Shown here: positions 18,383 to 26,337 of the stretch, one piece after another | Layout: every line of letters starts with the position of its first letter | Position numbering within the stretch: the first letter of the stretch is position 1 | NCBI GenBank assembly: GCA_903927615.1 | Contig: CAIYNU010000047.1 | Location: 1 to 64,000, forward strand | Length of the DNA stretch: 64,000 bases | Direction of reading: 5' to 3' | Source of the DNA: an uncultured Rhodospirillales bacterium | Lineage (GTDB): Bacteria > Pseudomonadota > Alphaproteobacteria > Azospirillales > Azospirillaceae | Program-made: the position numbers and the translations under genes | Notes under the pieces: model-generated | The model's database searches: none | Told to the model about the DNA's origin: nothing | Seen by the model: the letters and a program-made list of their open reading frames with translations, nothing else

Positions 18383-19688
18383 TCTCGCCCACGACACCGT
18401 CATGAGGCGCTCGGCTTACCAGTCCGAGGCCTTCGAGGCCCGATTGCGGCAACGTTACCGGGCAGAACGCCGCTTCCAGGTCGCCGGCATCGCCTCCATC
18501 GCCTTTGCTGCGGTGATGTTGGTGGTCCTTCTGACCACCATTGTGATGAATGGCTATACCGCGTTCTGGCAAAGCCGATTCGACGTCGAGGTCCTGTTCG
18601 ATCCCGAAGCCATCACGCCGTCGGGCAGTCGGGACCCGGCGGTGCTGGCGGTGGGGGATTACGCCGCGCTGGTGCGCCAGGCGCTTCAGGCCGAACTGCC
18701 CGACGCGACCGGACGCGATGGCCGTCGGGCCTTGATGGAAATGGTCAGCACCGCAGCCGCCTACGACCTGCGCAACATGGTGCTGGCGCATCCCGAGATC
18801 ATCGGGACGCGGCAGAAGGTCAGCCTGCTGGCTTCGGACACCGCGGACCAGTTCATCAAAGGGCATATTCCGCGCAATATCACCGAAGACAAACGCAAGG
18901 TCTCGGACCGTCAGATGGCCTGGATCGACCTCCTGGCCGCCCATGGCGTGCTGACCACCCACTTCAGCCTGGACGTGCTGACCCAGTCCAACAGCCGGCA
19001 GCCGGAACAGGCCGGGATGTGGGGTGCGGTGATCGGCTCGATCATGACCATGCTGGTGACGTTGGGCCTGTCGGTCCCGATCGGGGTGGCCGCCGCGGTC
19101 TATCTGGAGGAATTCGCGCCCCGCAACCGCTGGACCGACCTCATCGAGGTCAACATCAACAATCTGGCGGCGGTTCCGTCCATCGTGTTCGGCCTGCTCG
19201 GTCTCTCGATGTTCCTGAACTTCTTCGGCATGCCACGATCTTCGGCGCTGGTCGGCGGTGTGGTGCTGGCGTTGATGACCCTGCCGACCATCATCATCGC
19301 GTCACGGGCGGCGCTCAAGGCGGTGCCGCCTTCGATCCGCGAGGCGGCATTGGGAATCGGCGCCTCTCCGCTTCAGGTGGTGATTCACCATGTGCTGCCG
19401 CTGGCGGCACCGGGTGTGCTCACCGGCACCATCCTCGGCCTGGCCCGGGCGCTGGGTGAAACGGCCCCCCTGCTGCTGATCGGTATGGTGGCGTTCGTCG
19501 TGGATGTGCCCGGGTCGCTATCCGATCCGGCGACGGTGTTGCCGGTACAGATCTTCATGTGGTCCGACGGCTCCGAGCGCGGCTGGATCGAGCGAACCTC
19601 CGCGGCGATCATGCTGTTGCTGGGGTTCCTGATTATCATGAATGCGATTGCAGTCTATCTGCGCAAGAGATTCGAGAGGCGGTGGTAG
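18375..19688 (+). CDS. pstA: Phosphate ABC transporter permease PstA
   Basis: Second permease subunit, 437 aa from ATG 18375 (frame open from 18333). After one transmembrane helix ([26 protein letters not shown]) there is an extra periplasmic region of about 170 residues. The permease domain then starts at [36 protein letters not shown]. The EAA loop is [29 protein letters not shown]. Overlap with pstC and the 4-bp gap to pstB indicate a single transcript. Confidence 0.95.
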   Translation: MTDLAHDTVMRRSAYQSEAFEARLRQRYRAERRFQVAGIASIAFAAVMLVVLLTTIVMNGYTAFWQSRFDVEVLFDPEAITPSGSRDPAVLAVGDYAALVRQALQAELPDATGRDGRRALMEMVSTAAAYDLRNMVLAHPEIIGTRQKVSLLASDTADQFIKGHIPRNITEDKRKVSDRQMAWIDLLAAHGVLTTHFSLDVLTQSNSRQPEQAGMWGAVIGSIMTMLVTLGLSVPIGVAAAVYLEEFAPRNRWTDLIEVNINNLAAVPSIVFGLLGLSMFLNFFGMPRSSALVGGVVLALMTLPTIIIASRAALKAVPPSIREAALGIGASPLQVVIHHVLPLAAPGVLTGTILGLARALGETAPLLLIGMVAFVVDVPGSLSDPATVLPVQIFMWSDGSERGWIERTSAAIMLLLGFLIIMNAIAVYLRKRFERRW

Positions 19689-19692
19689 AACC

Positions 19693-20520
19693 ATGAGTAT
19701 GGACAACATCACTTTGACCACGGCCATCCGGCAGAGTCCGGCCGTCCGTGGCATGCCCAATATTTCCAATAAAATCACCGCTCGGGACGTCAATGTTTAT
19801 TATGCGACCAAACGGGCACTCAAGGAGATCAATCTCGACATCGAGGAGCACCGTGTCACCGCCTTGATCGGTCCCAGCGGTTGCGGCAAATCGACCTTTC
19901 TGCGCTGCCTGAATCGGATGAACGACACCATCGATATTTGCCGGGTCGAAGGACAGATCGCGCTTGATGGCCAGGATATTTACGCCCGAGTCATCGACAC
20001 GGTCCAACTGCGGGCTCGGGTCGGCATGGTGTTCCAAAAGCCGAACCCCTTCCCGAAATCCATCTACGACAACATCGCCTATGGTCCGCGCATCCACGGT
20101 CTGGCCCAACGCGGCCCGGAGATGGACGAGGTCGTTCGTTCGTCCCTGGAGCGTGCCGGCCTGTGGGGCGAGGTCAAGGACCGGCTGAAAGAGCCCGGCA
20201 CCGGCCTGTCCGGCGGGCAGCAGCAGCGCCTGTGCATCGCCCGCGCCATTGCGGTCAGTCCCGAGGTGATCCTGATGGACGAACCGTGTTCGGCTCTGGA
20301 CCCCATTGCCACCGCCCACATCGAAGAGTTGATCGACGAATTGCGCACCAGTTACACCATCGTCATCGTCACCCACAATATGCAGCAGGCGGCGCGGGTC
20401 TCCCAAAAGACCGCTTTTTTCCACCTTGGCGAGATGGTTGAGTGTAACGACACCGAGGAAATTTTTACCAATCCCCGGGACGAACGGACCCAAGGCTACA
20501 TCACCGGCCGCTACGGCTGA
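19693..20520 (+). CDS. pstB: Phosphate ABC transporter ATP-binding protein PstB
   Basis: Cytoplasmic ATPase of the phosphate importer, 275 aa from ATG 19693. Walker A is GPSGCGKST, the Q-loop region [18 protein letters not shown], the ABC signature [14 protein letters not shown], Walker [14 protein letters not shown], and the switch histidine lies in IVTHNMQQA. It ends YITGRYG, the usual PstB terminus. It may also help PhoU control PhoB activity. Confidence 0.97.
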   Translation: MSMDNITLTTAIRQSPAVRGMPNISNKITARDVNVYYATKRALKEINLDIEEHRVTALIGPSGCGKSTFLRCLNRMNDTIDICRVEGQIALDGQDIYARVIDTVQLRARVGMVFQKPNPFPKSIYDNIAYGPRIHGLAQRGPEMDEVVRSSLERAGLWGEVKDRLKEPGTGLSGGQQQRLCIARAIAVSPEVILMDEPCSALDPIATAHIEELIDELRTSYTIVIVTHNMQQAARVSQKTAFFHLGEMVECNDTEEIFTNPRDERTQGYITGRYG

Positions 20521-20537
20521 TCGGAAGGCAGATTTTC

Positions 20538-21290
20538 ATGAACCGGGAACATATCGTTCGGTCTTTTTCCGAGGAATTGCGGCGCCTCAACACCTTGATC
20601 ACCCAGATGGGGGGGGTCGCCGAGGCTCAGGTCGAAACCGCGGTCCGGGCGGTAGCCCGGCGCGATGCCAGCCTGGCCGCCAGCGTGGTAAAGTCGGATC
20701 TCCGGCTCGACCAATACGAAGCGGAGATTGATGCCGAAGCCATTCGGATGCTGGCGTTACGCCAGCCCATGGCCGGCGATCTGCGGGAAATCGTGTCTGC
20801 CCTCAAGATCAGTGCCGATCTGGAGCGCATCGGCGACTACGCCGCCAATATCGCCAAGCGCGCCATGGTGCTGGCCCAACTCCCACCGGTCCGGCCGGCC
20901 GCGGGCATCCCCCGCATGGGTCGGATGGTCCAGGAAATCATGAACGAGGTGCTGGATGCCTTCATCGACCGCGATGTGGCCAAGGCGATTGCGGTCTGGC
21001 GGCGCGATGAGGAACTGGACGACCTTTATACCAGCCTGTTCCGGGAAGTCCTGACCTACATGATGGAGGACCCCCGCAACATCACGCCCTGTACCCATCT
21101 GCTGTTCATTGCCAAAAACCTGGAGCGGATCGGCGATCACGCAACGAACATCGCCGAGACGATTCACTTTTTGGTGGTTGGCCATTCTTTGAAGGCAATC
21201 CGACCCAAAGGCGACACCTCGAGCTTTGCCGTCGTCACACCCGAAGACAACACCGAGACCGGGTCGCCACCCGCCGACGAACCCGTGTAA
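20538..21290 (+). CDS. phoU: Phosphate signalling regulator PhoU
   Basis: A 250-aa PhoU with two three-helix repeats: SEELRRLNTLITQMGGVAEAQVETAVRAV...AIRMLALRQPMAGDLREIVSALKISADLERIGDYAANIAKR, and the second with MMEDPRNITPCTHLLFIAKNLERIGDHATNIAE. The duplicated ERIGD-AxNIA motifs carry the metal-coordinating acidic residues. PhoU links transporter state to the PhoR/PhoB system and represses it in high phosphate. It lies 17 bp after pstB and 13 bp before phoB. Confidence 0.96.
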   Translation: MNREHIVRSFSEELRRLNTLITQMGGVAEAQVETAVRAVARRDASLAASVVKSDLRLDQYEAEIDAEAIRMLALRQPMAGDLREIVSALKISADLERIGDYAANIAKRAMVLAQLPPVRPAAGIPRMGRMVQEIMNEVLDAFIDRDVAKAIAVWRRDEELDDLYTSLFREVLTYMMEDPRNITPCTHLLFIAKNLERIGDHATNIAETIHFLVVGHSLKAIRPKGDTSSFAVVTPEDNTETGSPPADEPV

Positions 21291-21303
21291 CCCAGGAGTT
21301 GCC

Positions 21304-22008
21304 ATGAGTTCGGCGTTGAAGCCGCTGATACTGGTCGTCGAGGACGAACCCGGTCTCGTTGAGATGCTCGCCTACAACCTGGAGCGGGAGGGCTTCCGGG
21401 CCGCCACCGCCGGCAACGGCGAGGAGGCGTTGCTGATGGCCGCCGAGCAGACGCCGCACCTGATCCTGCTCGACTGGATGCTCCCCCTGATGTCGGGGCT
21501 GGAGGTTTGCCGGCAATTACGCCGGGCGCCCAAATCCCGCGACGTCCCGATCATCATGCTGACCGCCCGGGGCGAAGAAGCCGACCGGGTCCGCGGCCTC
21601 AACTCGGGCGCCGACGACTACATCGTCAAGCCGTTCTCCCCGGCCGAACTGATCGCCCGGGTACGCGCGGTCCTGCGCCGGACCAGCCCGTCCCTCGCCG
21701 AAGAGGTTCTGCGCTTTGGCGATATCGTCATGGACCTGGCGGGCCACCGGGTTCGCCGGAATGGTCGCGACATCCACCTTGGCCCCACGGAATTCCGGCT
21801 ATTGCGCCATTTCATGCAGCATCCTGGCCGGGTGTTCTCCCGCGAACAGTTGCTGGATCTGGTTTGGGGCCATGATGTCTATGTCGAGTTGCGCACCGTC
21901 GATGTCCACATTCGCCGCCTGCGCAAGGCCCTCAACGACGAAAATGACGAAGACGTCATCCGCACCGTCCGTTCCGCCGGATACGCCATGGACCTGAAGG
22001 CGACCTAG
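21304..22008 (+). CDS. phoB: Phosphate regulon response regulator PhoB
   Basis: An OmpR/PhoB-family regulator, 234 aa. Start ATG 21304 follows CAGGAG; the frame opens at 21226. The receiver has the acidic pair in VVEDEPG, phosphoacceptor Asp in LILLDWMLP, Thr in IIMLTARGEE and Lys in DYIVKPFSP. The winged-helix domain contains LTP-type sequence (LGPTEFRLLRHFMQHPGRVFSREQLLDLVWG) and RTVRSAGYAMD. It closes the cluster whose promoter it should activate. No phoR kinase gene is next to it in this window. Its TAG stop is the first codon of dispersed element copy B. Confidence 0.95.
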   Translation: MSSALKPLILVVEDEPGLVEMLAYNLEREGFRAATAGNGEEALLMAAEQTPHLILLDWMLPLMSGLEVCRQLRRAPKSRDVPIIMLTARGEEADRVRGLNSGADDYIVKPFSPAELIARVRAVLRRTSPSLAEEVLRFGDIVMDLAGHRVRRNGRDIHLGPTEFRLLRHFMQHPGRVFSREQLLDLVWGHDVYVELRTVDVHIRRLRKALNDENDEDVIRTVRSAGYAMDLKAT

Positions 22009-22106
22009 TGGGCCACGTCAGCTAAATTGCACGGTAAAAGTCATGGTTTCCAAAGGCCGTCGGCCTTTGGTGGTGGGTCCAGGGCGTTGCCCTGGTCGCC
22101 GAAAAG
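22006..22106 (+). repeat. Dispersed hairpin element, copy B
   Basis: It begins TAGTGGGCCACGTCAGCTAA, with TAG being the phoB stop codon. It then has TTGCACGGTAAAAGTCATGG, one CCAAAGGCC-GTC-GGCCTTTGG hairpin (about 22050-22070), TGGTGGGT, and CCAGGGC-GTT-GCCCTGG (about 22079-22095), ending near GTCGCCGAAAAG. This is the same layout as copies A and C but shorter, lacking the distal second palindrome. Orientation relative to the upstream gene is identical in all three copies. Confidence 0.85.
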
Positions 22107-22235
22107 CTTCGCCTCCCCGACGCTCATAAAGACACGGGCCCAAAGGGCCGACCGGTCCCTTGCGGCTGTGGCCGAAGCCCATAACATCCCCCACGAAATC
22201 ACTGGCTATCGCGGGCCGGTTTCCGGTGACGATTT
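22107..22235. other. Intergenic remainder after dispersed element copy B
   Basis: About 130 bp between the element and the convergent DsrE-like gene. An apparent open frame from 22027 reads through the element and the DsrE gene in the wrong direction and is not credible. Confidence 0.4.
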
Positions 22236-22733
22236 TCAGACGAACACCAGCGAGCCGGCACCCACCCTGCCGAGAAAACCGACAATACCGCCAAGGCTGG
22301 CCGGAACATCGGTGCGCAGGCCGACGGTGGTCGGCCAGTTAAGGGCGCGCAAACCCATCTCGCAGACGGTGACCGTGACGCCGAGCGCCGCGCAAGACGT
22401 CAGCAGGTCCTCGAGGGTCGCGACGCCCCGTTCCGCCAGATATCGATCCCGATCTTTCGGGGAACGCCCGTCGTCAGCGGCGTCCAAACCATGCCAGCCG
22501 CAACCGCCCGGCCCGGTTTCACCCAAAAGAGCGGGCAACGCCCGCCCCGCCATCAGCACCGACACCGGCCGACCGCACGCCGCCGCCGCCGCCGCCATCG
22601 CCAGGGCATAGTGAACCCGGTCGTAACCGCCCGAAAAGATCACCAGCCCGAACCCATCGCGCCCGCCCCCCGACGCTTCGCCAGTCGGCGCTTCACCCAT
22701 CGACAGCGCGGCGGGGCCGGAAGGGTCGGACAT
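22236..22733 (-). CDS. DsrE/DsrF-like family protein
   Basis: A 165-aa protein with a DsrE-type alpha/beta core: GLVIFSGGYDRVHYALAMAAAAAACGRPVSVLMAG, then RGVATLEDLLTSCAALGVTVTVCEMGLRALNW. Family members handle sulfane sulfur or act as small sulfur relays. A cysteine in the CEMGL segment is near the position of the conserved family Cys; whether it is reactive is unknown. The first 25 residues look disordered. Its ATG shares one base with the stop of the upstream DUF1993 gene, so the two are coupled. Confidence 0.8.
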   Translation of the reverse strand: MSDPSGPAALSMGEAPTGEASGGGRDGFGLVIFSGGYDRVHYALAMAAAAAACGRPVSVLMAGRALPALLGETGPGGCGWHGLDAADDGRSPKDRDRYLAERGVATLEDLLTSCAALGVTVTVCEMGLRALNWPTTVGLRTDVPASLGGIVGFLGRVGAGSLVFV

Positions 22734-23239
22734 CAGATCGGCCCGACAAAATCTCTTTTGCCCAACTCCAAACCGCTCACCCGCAGGATGGCGTAGGTCG
22801 TGGTGAGGTGGAAATAGAAATTCGGCAAAACAAAGTCGGTTAAATAATCGATGCCCTTAAAATGGAACTCCATGCCATGCCCCTTGATGGTGATCGGCCG
22901 TTCCTCACTGCCGTCAATCAGTTCGGGCTTCAGGCTGGCAAGAAATTCCTGGGTCCTTGCCAGTCGGCTCTGAAGTTCTGCGAACGTCGCTTCGGTATCG
23001 GGAAAACTGGGAACCTCCAGACCAGCCAGCCGGGCCCCCGCTCCCTTGGCGAAATCGGCGGCGATTTGGACCTGACGAACCAAGGGCAACATATCCGGAA
23101 AGAGTCTGGTCGCCAGGAGAACGGCGGGATCGACCTTCCGGGCCTCGGCATAGGCCGCCGCTTTGTTCAGGATGCCGGACAAATTGGTCAGCATTCTTTG
23201 AAAGACAGGAACTGAGGCTTGATACATCGTGATCGACAT
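22733..23239 (-). CDS. DUF1993 family protein
   Basis: A 168-aa helical protein beginning MSITMYQASVPVFQRMLTNLSGILNKA, with the family hallmarks LFPDMLPLVRQVQIAADFAKG and DYLTDFVLPNFYFHLTTTYAILR. The fold resembles DinB-like four-helix proteins; no biochemical function is established. It probably forms a two-gene operon with the DsrE-like gene behind it. Confidence 0.88.
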   Translation of the reverse strand: MSITMYQASVPVFQRMLTNLSGILNKAAAYAEARKVDPAVLLATRLFPDMLPLVRQVQIAADFAKGAGARLAGLEVPSFPDTEATFAELQSRLARTQEFLASLKPELIDGSEERPITIKGHGMEFHFKGIDYLTDFVLPNFYFHLTTTYAILRVSGLELGKRDFVGPI

Positions 23240-23340
23240 GATCCGTCTCCTTCACGGGGCGCCATCCGGGCGTTCCAGATTTTCCCGCCGCCCGATACAC
23301 TACCACACCCACCTTGAAAGGCGACCGCTTTCCGAATCCT

Positions 23341-23600
23341 TCACAGGGCAGTGTGCCGGGCCGCGCCCGTGGTCCGGATCAGGATATCCGCCACCACCGC
23401 GCGCAAGGTTGCGGCCGTGAACGGCTTGGTGATGTAGTCGTCCATCCCCACCGCACGAACAGCTTCCCGGCCGCCGCCGCCTTCGCAACGGCTGCTGTTC
23501 CGTCGGTCGCCTGGTCGGTGTGGAAACCGGCATCGTCCAGGATCGTCGAAATCACATGCCGGCTGACCGGGTCGTCGTCGAGGACGGGATCGCGCGGCAG
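23341..23600 (-). pseudogene. Remnant receiver (REC) domain of a hybrid histidine kinase
   Basis: Downstream of the kinase frame, two other minus-strand frames keep recognisable receiver pieces. [22 protein letters not shown]...DGTAAVAKAAAAG occupies one frame. VRAVGMDDYITKPFTAATLRAVVADIL, ending at TGA 23341-23343, occupies another. About 45 residues that should lie between them are missing, including the phosphoacceptor Asp and the conserved Ser/Thr. The join into the kinase is also frameshifted. This is the decayed end of a former hybrid kinase, unless the sequence contains several clustered errors. Confidence 0.75.
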
Positions 23601-24814
23601 GGAACCGTGAACCAGAAGGTGCTGCCCAACCCCGGCGTGCTGGAGACGCCGATTTCGCCCTCCATCAGGTCGCACAATTCCTTACAAATGGCCAGACCAA
23701 GGCCAACGCCCCCATATTTGCGGGACAGGCGGTCGTCCACCTGCATGAAACGGGTGAACAGGTGGGGGATGGCTTCGGGCAGAATACCGATTCCCGTGTC
23801 CGTCACCGTCATCCGCAACCGGCCCAGGCCCACGGGGTCGATGGGCGTAAACGATGCCGTAATCACCACCTCGCCGTCGTCGGTAAATTTGACGGCGTTG
23901 GCGATCAGGTTGAAGAGAATCTGACGGATGCGGGCCCCGTCCATGGAAACACTGGTCGGCACTGTCGGTTCCACCGCAACATCCAGTGCAATCCTCTTCT
24001 TGCCGATTTCCGGACGCATGGCCCGAACCACATCGCGAATAATCCGGACCGGTTCGCAAACCACCGGTTCGATGCGCAAACGCCCGGCCTCCAGTCGGGT
24101 GACATCCAGGATGTCGTTCAGAATATTCAGCAGTCCCAGCCCGGATTCATAGGCGATTTGGGCGTAGTCCTGCTGATCGTCGTCCAGTCCGGTGGTCAGC
24201 AACAGGTCCAGCATGCCGATCACGCCGGTCAGCGGCGTCCGAATCTCGTGGCTGATCATGGCCAAAAACGCCGACTTGGCGTGAGAGGCCAATTCCGCCT
24301 GCTCCTTGGCCTCGCGCAGGGTGTTTTCGGCCGCCTTGCGATCGGTAATGTCCGAGAGCGCGCCCCGATAGCCTCGCCACACGCCCCTCTGGTCGAACAC
24401 CGGCACGCCGCTGATCAGAATGACCCGCGTCTCCCCCGCCACACCGCTGGTGCGGAATTCCAGATCGCGAAACGACCAGCGGTTCGACACGGCATGGTGA
24501 AGCTTGTCGTAATTGGCCTTGCCCACCGGGTCGCCGACGATCAACGGACCCGGCACCGATCCGAACACCGAGAACACATCCAACCCGGACATCGGCCCGG
24601 AGTCATAGCGAAAGCAAAACTCTTCATCGAATTCCCAAAAGCCATCCGTGGCCAGCTCGACAATGTCCTGAAGCCGGCCTTCCCGTTCACGGGCCCGCTC
24701 CTCGGCCATTTCCGCCATGACACGAGCATGACGCGCCTCCTCCAGCGCAGCTTCCAATTCTAGGTTGCGCCGGCGTAGCTGCTCCGGGGTGACGCTGGCA
24801 TGGTCTGAAGTCAT
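23552..24814 (-). CDS. PAS-domain sensor histidine kinase, receiver lost by frameshift
   Basis: A 420-aa product with an N-terminal coiled coil ([21 protein letters not shown]), a PAS domain ([20 protein letters not shown]...[16 protein letters not shown]), a HisKA with the phospho-accepting H-box [22 protein letters not shown], and a HATPase with N-box [19 protein letters not shown] and [13 protein letters not shown]. No membrane segment, so a cytoplasmic sensor. The family usually continues into a receiver; here the frame ends in unrelated residues ([11 protein letters not shown]) and the receiver is broken downstream. ATG 24814 or GTG 24823 are both possible starts. The catalytic core looks intact, so kinase activity may survive. 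Confidence 0.85.
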   Translation of the reverse strand: MTSDHASVTPEQLRRRNLELEAALEEARHARVMAEMAEERAREREGRLQDIVELATDGFWEFDEEFCFRYDSGPMSGLDVFSVFGSVPGPLIVGDPVGKANYDKLHHAVSNRWSFRDLEFRTSGVAGETRVILISGVPVFDQRGVWRGYRGALSDITDRKAAENTLREAKEQAELASHAKSAFLAMISHEIRTPLTGVIGMLDLLLTTGLDDDQQDYAQIAYESGLGLLNILNDILDVTRLEAGRLRIEPVVCEPVRIIRDVVRAMRPEIGKKRIALDVAVEPTVPTSVSMDGARIRQILFNLIANAVKFTDDGEVVITASFTPIDPVGLGRLRMTVTDTGIGILPEAIPHLFTRFMQVDDRLSRKYGGVGLGLAICKELCDLMEGEIGVSSTPGLGSTFWFTVPCRAIPSSTTTRSAGM

Positions 24815-24982
24815 TGCCTGCACGGAACGTGGGAGACGGAAAAAGAAAAAAAAGGCTTATTCCAGCCGCTTCACCGCGACCGGGCGCCATAGTCTACGCC
24901 TGTTCATCATTGGGCCAAAAACCCGGACCTGTCAACGTCGTTTCAATCTCGTTGAGTTGACATCGAAGTGATCCCTTGACTT

Positions 24983-25096
24983 TCAGTCGGAGTCCATCAC
25001 TGCCTTGAGCGGGCGCGGACCTATCATCCGAATACATTTCTTGAGCGTACCACCCACGCCCGGAATGTTTCTGATCGCGAACAGGTCGAGATTCAT
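24983..25096 (-). CDS. Possible small protein (37 aa)
   Basis: An open frame from ATG 25096 to TGA 24983-24985 encodes MNLDLFAIRNIPGVGGTLKK followed by CIRMIGPRPLKAVMDSD. A GGAG lies about 7 nt upstream of the ATG. It resembles no family I know. It lies alone in a 430-bp gap between the kinase and the coiled-coil gene. The codons are not implausible, but at this size chance cannot be excluded. Confidence 0.3.
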   Translation of the reverse strand: MNLDLFAIRNIPGVGGTLKKCIRMIGPRPLKAVMDSD

Positions 25097-25255
25097 GGCA
25101 CGCTCCGCTGAAAGACCACGGGCATACTACCGTGTTTAAACCAGAGACGCCATATAGGAGCCGATAACCGTGTGTGTTGTTTTTCGGGCGCGCAGGCTCG
25201 CCCAAACGAAACGAACATGGTAGCATTCCCGCGACGTTGAGTGAGAGGCCGAAAA
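25097..25255. other. Intergenic, with small hairpin and plus-strand promoter region
   Basis: Contains GGGCG/CGCCC arms around 25178-25202 and the ribosome site GAGAGG for the coiled-coil gene at 25256. It is relatively AT-rich. No gene seen. Confidence 0.35.
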
Positions 25256-25606
25256 ATGAGTCACCCCCATAAACGCTACGCCGATGCGGACGCGACGACC
25301 GAGAGCCTCCTGCTGATTACCAAAAAGATTGACCAGCAGGGCATTGCTATTGCCGAGCTTCAAGGAGACGTAAAGGAGCTTCGAGGTGACGTAAAGGAGC
25401 TTCAAGGAGACGTAAAGGAGCTTCAAGGAGACGTAAGGGAGCTTCGAGGACACGTAAAGGAGCTTCGAGGAGACGTAAAGGAACTGAAGGGCGATGTCGC
25501 CGCCCTGAAAACCGGACAATCCGTTCTGATGGACAATCAGCTTGAGACCAATCGCGCCCTGACGGCGATTATGGCGCATCTCGGAATCGCCAAACCGGGC
25601 GCATAG
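25256..25606 (+). CDS. Small coiled-coil protein with heptad array
   Basis: A 116-aa protein; ATG 25256 follows GAGAGG. The middle is seven to eight perfect heptads of the type ELQGDVK / ELRGDVK, encoded by a 21-bp tandem repeat (about 25354-25490). It is flanked by ATTESLLLITKKIDQQGIAIA and a C-terminal helix VLMDNQLETNRALTAIMAHLGI. This predicts a parallel homo-oligomeric coiled coil. Unknown function. The following small gene (25635) also encodes a helical, Gln/Glu-rich protein with similar wording (DTVLRVQAEHGAAIGRIEEML), so the two may interact. No membrane segment. Confidence 0.7.
   Translation: MSHPHKRYADADATTESLLLITKKIDQQGIAIAELQGDVKELRGDVKELQGDVKELQGDVRELRGHVKELRGDVKELKGDVAALKTGQSVLMDNQLETNRALTAIMAHLGIAKPGA
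25354..25490 (+). repeat. 21-bp tandem repeat encoding heptads
   Basis: Six to seven units of GAGCTTCAAGGAGACGTAAAG or close variants. Differences are single bases (CAA/CGA, AAG/AGG, GAC/CAC), so the array is probably young and variable between strains. Confidence 0.85.
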
Positions 25607-25634
25607 GGATTCTTGGAACGCGAAGGCTGTTCCG

Positions 25635-25841
25635 ATGACCGCACACCGAGACCGCGTTACCGCATTGGCCCACACCACACTCGATCTTGGGCAGCAGGTC
25701 GATACGGTGCTGCGGGTCCAAGCCGAGCATGGGGCCGCCATTGGCCGCATCGAGGAAATGCTGGTGAAGAGTCTCGATGGTCAGGCCGTCTTGCATCAGA
25801 ACGACATGGAACTAAAACGTCGCCTGGACGAACGCAGGTAG
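25635..25841 (+). CDS. Small helical protein, likely partner of the preceding gene
   Basis: A 68-aa open frame from ATG 25635, 28 bp after the previous stop, encoding MTAHRDRVTALAHTTLDLGQ and ending ELKRRLDERR. It is predicted almost wholly alpha-helical with heptad spacing. Family not recognised. Supported by colinear position and coding-like composition, not by homology. Confidence 0.5.
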   Translation: MTAHRDRVTALAHTTLDLGQQVDTVLRVQAEHGAAIGRIEEMLVKSLDGQAVLHQNDMELKRRLDERR

Positions 25842-25895
25842 GTGCAAACGTTTGCTTATTTCGGGCGCGCATACCATTTTACCGAGATAGCGACT

Positions 25896-26240
25896 ATGGA
25901 ATGGCTCGGTCTACTAATTCTGGCGTTCTTTGCTGCTATAGCATTCTCTCGCTCGCAGAAAGACGTTAAGCGCATTGCTGATGCCGTCGCGCCCACCGAT
26001 AGCCGGGTTTGTCCATTTTGTGCAGAAACGATCAAGACGGCGGCCATCGTTTGCCGATACTGTGGCAAAGACTTACCGCCGTCTGTCGCTACGGAACAGC
26101 CGAGTGGGGGCAATGGCCCAAAAGCGTGTGTCTTCTGTGCTAAAGACATACCTATAACGGCATGTACCTACCCAAACTGCCAGAACTGGTTAGGGGCGCC
26201 CCGTCGCACCACGCCCGTCGCATCAAAGCCCGCATCTTAG
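25896..26240 (+). CDS. Membrane-anchored double zinc-ribbon protein
   Basis: A 114-aa protein starting MEWLGLLILAFFAAIAFS, a single N-terminal transmembrane helix (frame open from 25842). A short linker precedes two zinc-ribbon-like modules: CPFCAETIKTAAIVCRYCGKDL (four Cys, intact) and CVFCAKDIPITACTYPNCQNWL (CxxC plus spaced cysteines). The first resembles the zinc ribbons attached to many bacterial membrane proteins. The ribbons would face the cytoplasm if the N-terminus is outside. It converges on the zinc-ribbon tail of the tubulin-like gene 98 bp away, which is suggestive but does not prove a link. Confidence 0.7.
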   Translation: MEWLGLLILAFFAAIAFSRSQKDVKRIADAVAPTDSRVCPFCAETIKTAAIVCRYCGKDLPPSVATEQPSGGNGPKACVFCAKDIPITACTYPNCQNWLGAPRRTTPVASKPAS

Positions 26241-26337
26241 GGGCTTGTGCCCTTTGTCCAAGACGGCGTGCCGGTTGGCGGGGAGCTTGAGCCCTTCACA
26301 AATTTCTTCAGCGCATCCACGTTCTTCTTCAAGCCGA

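Noticed and set aside
22027-22611. 194-codon frame starting MHGKSHGFQRPSAFGGG, and its look-alike at 44282-44725 (minus)
   Set aside because: Both shared peptides are translations of the dispersed hairpin element; downstream they run antisense through real genes.
25136-25750. 204-codon minus-strand frame with LYVSLKL repeats
   Set aside because: Reverse reading of the 21-bp heptad repeat; the plus strand has the better start and protein.
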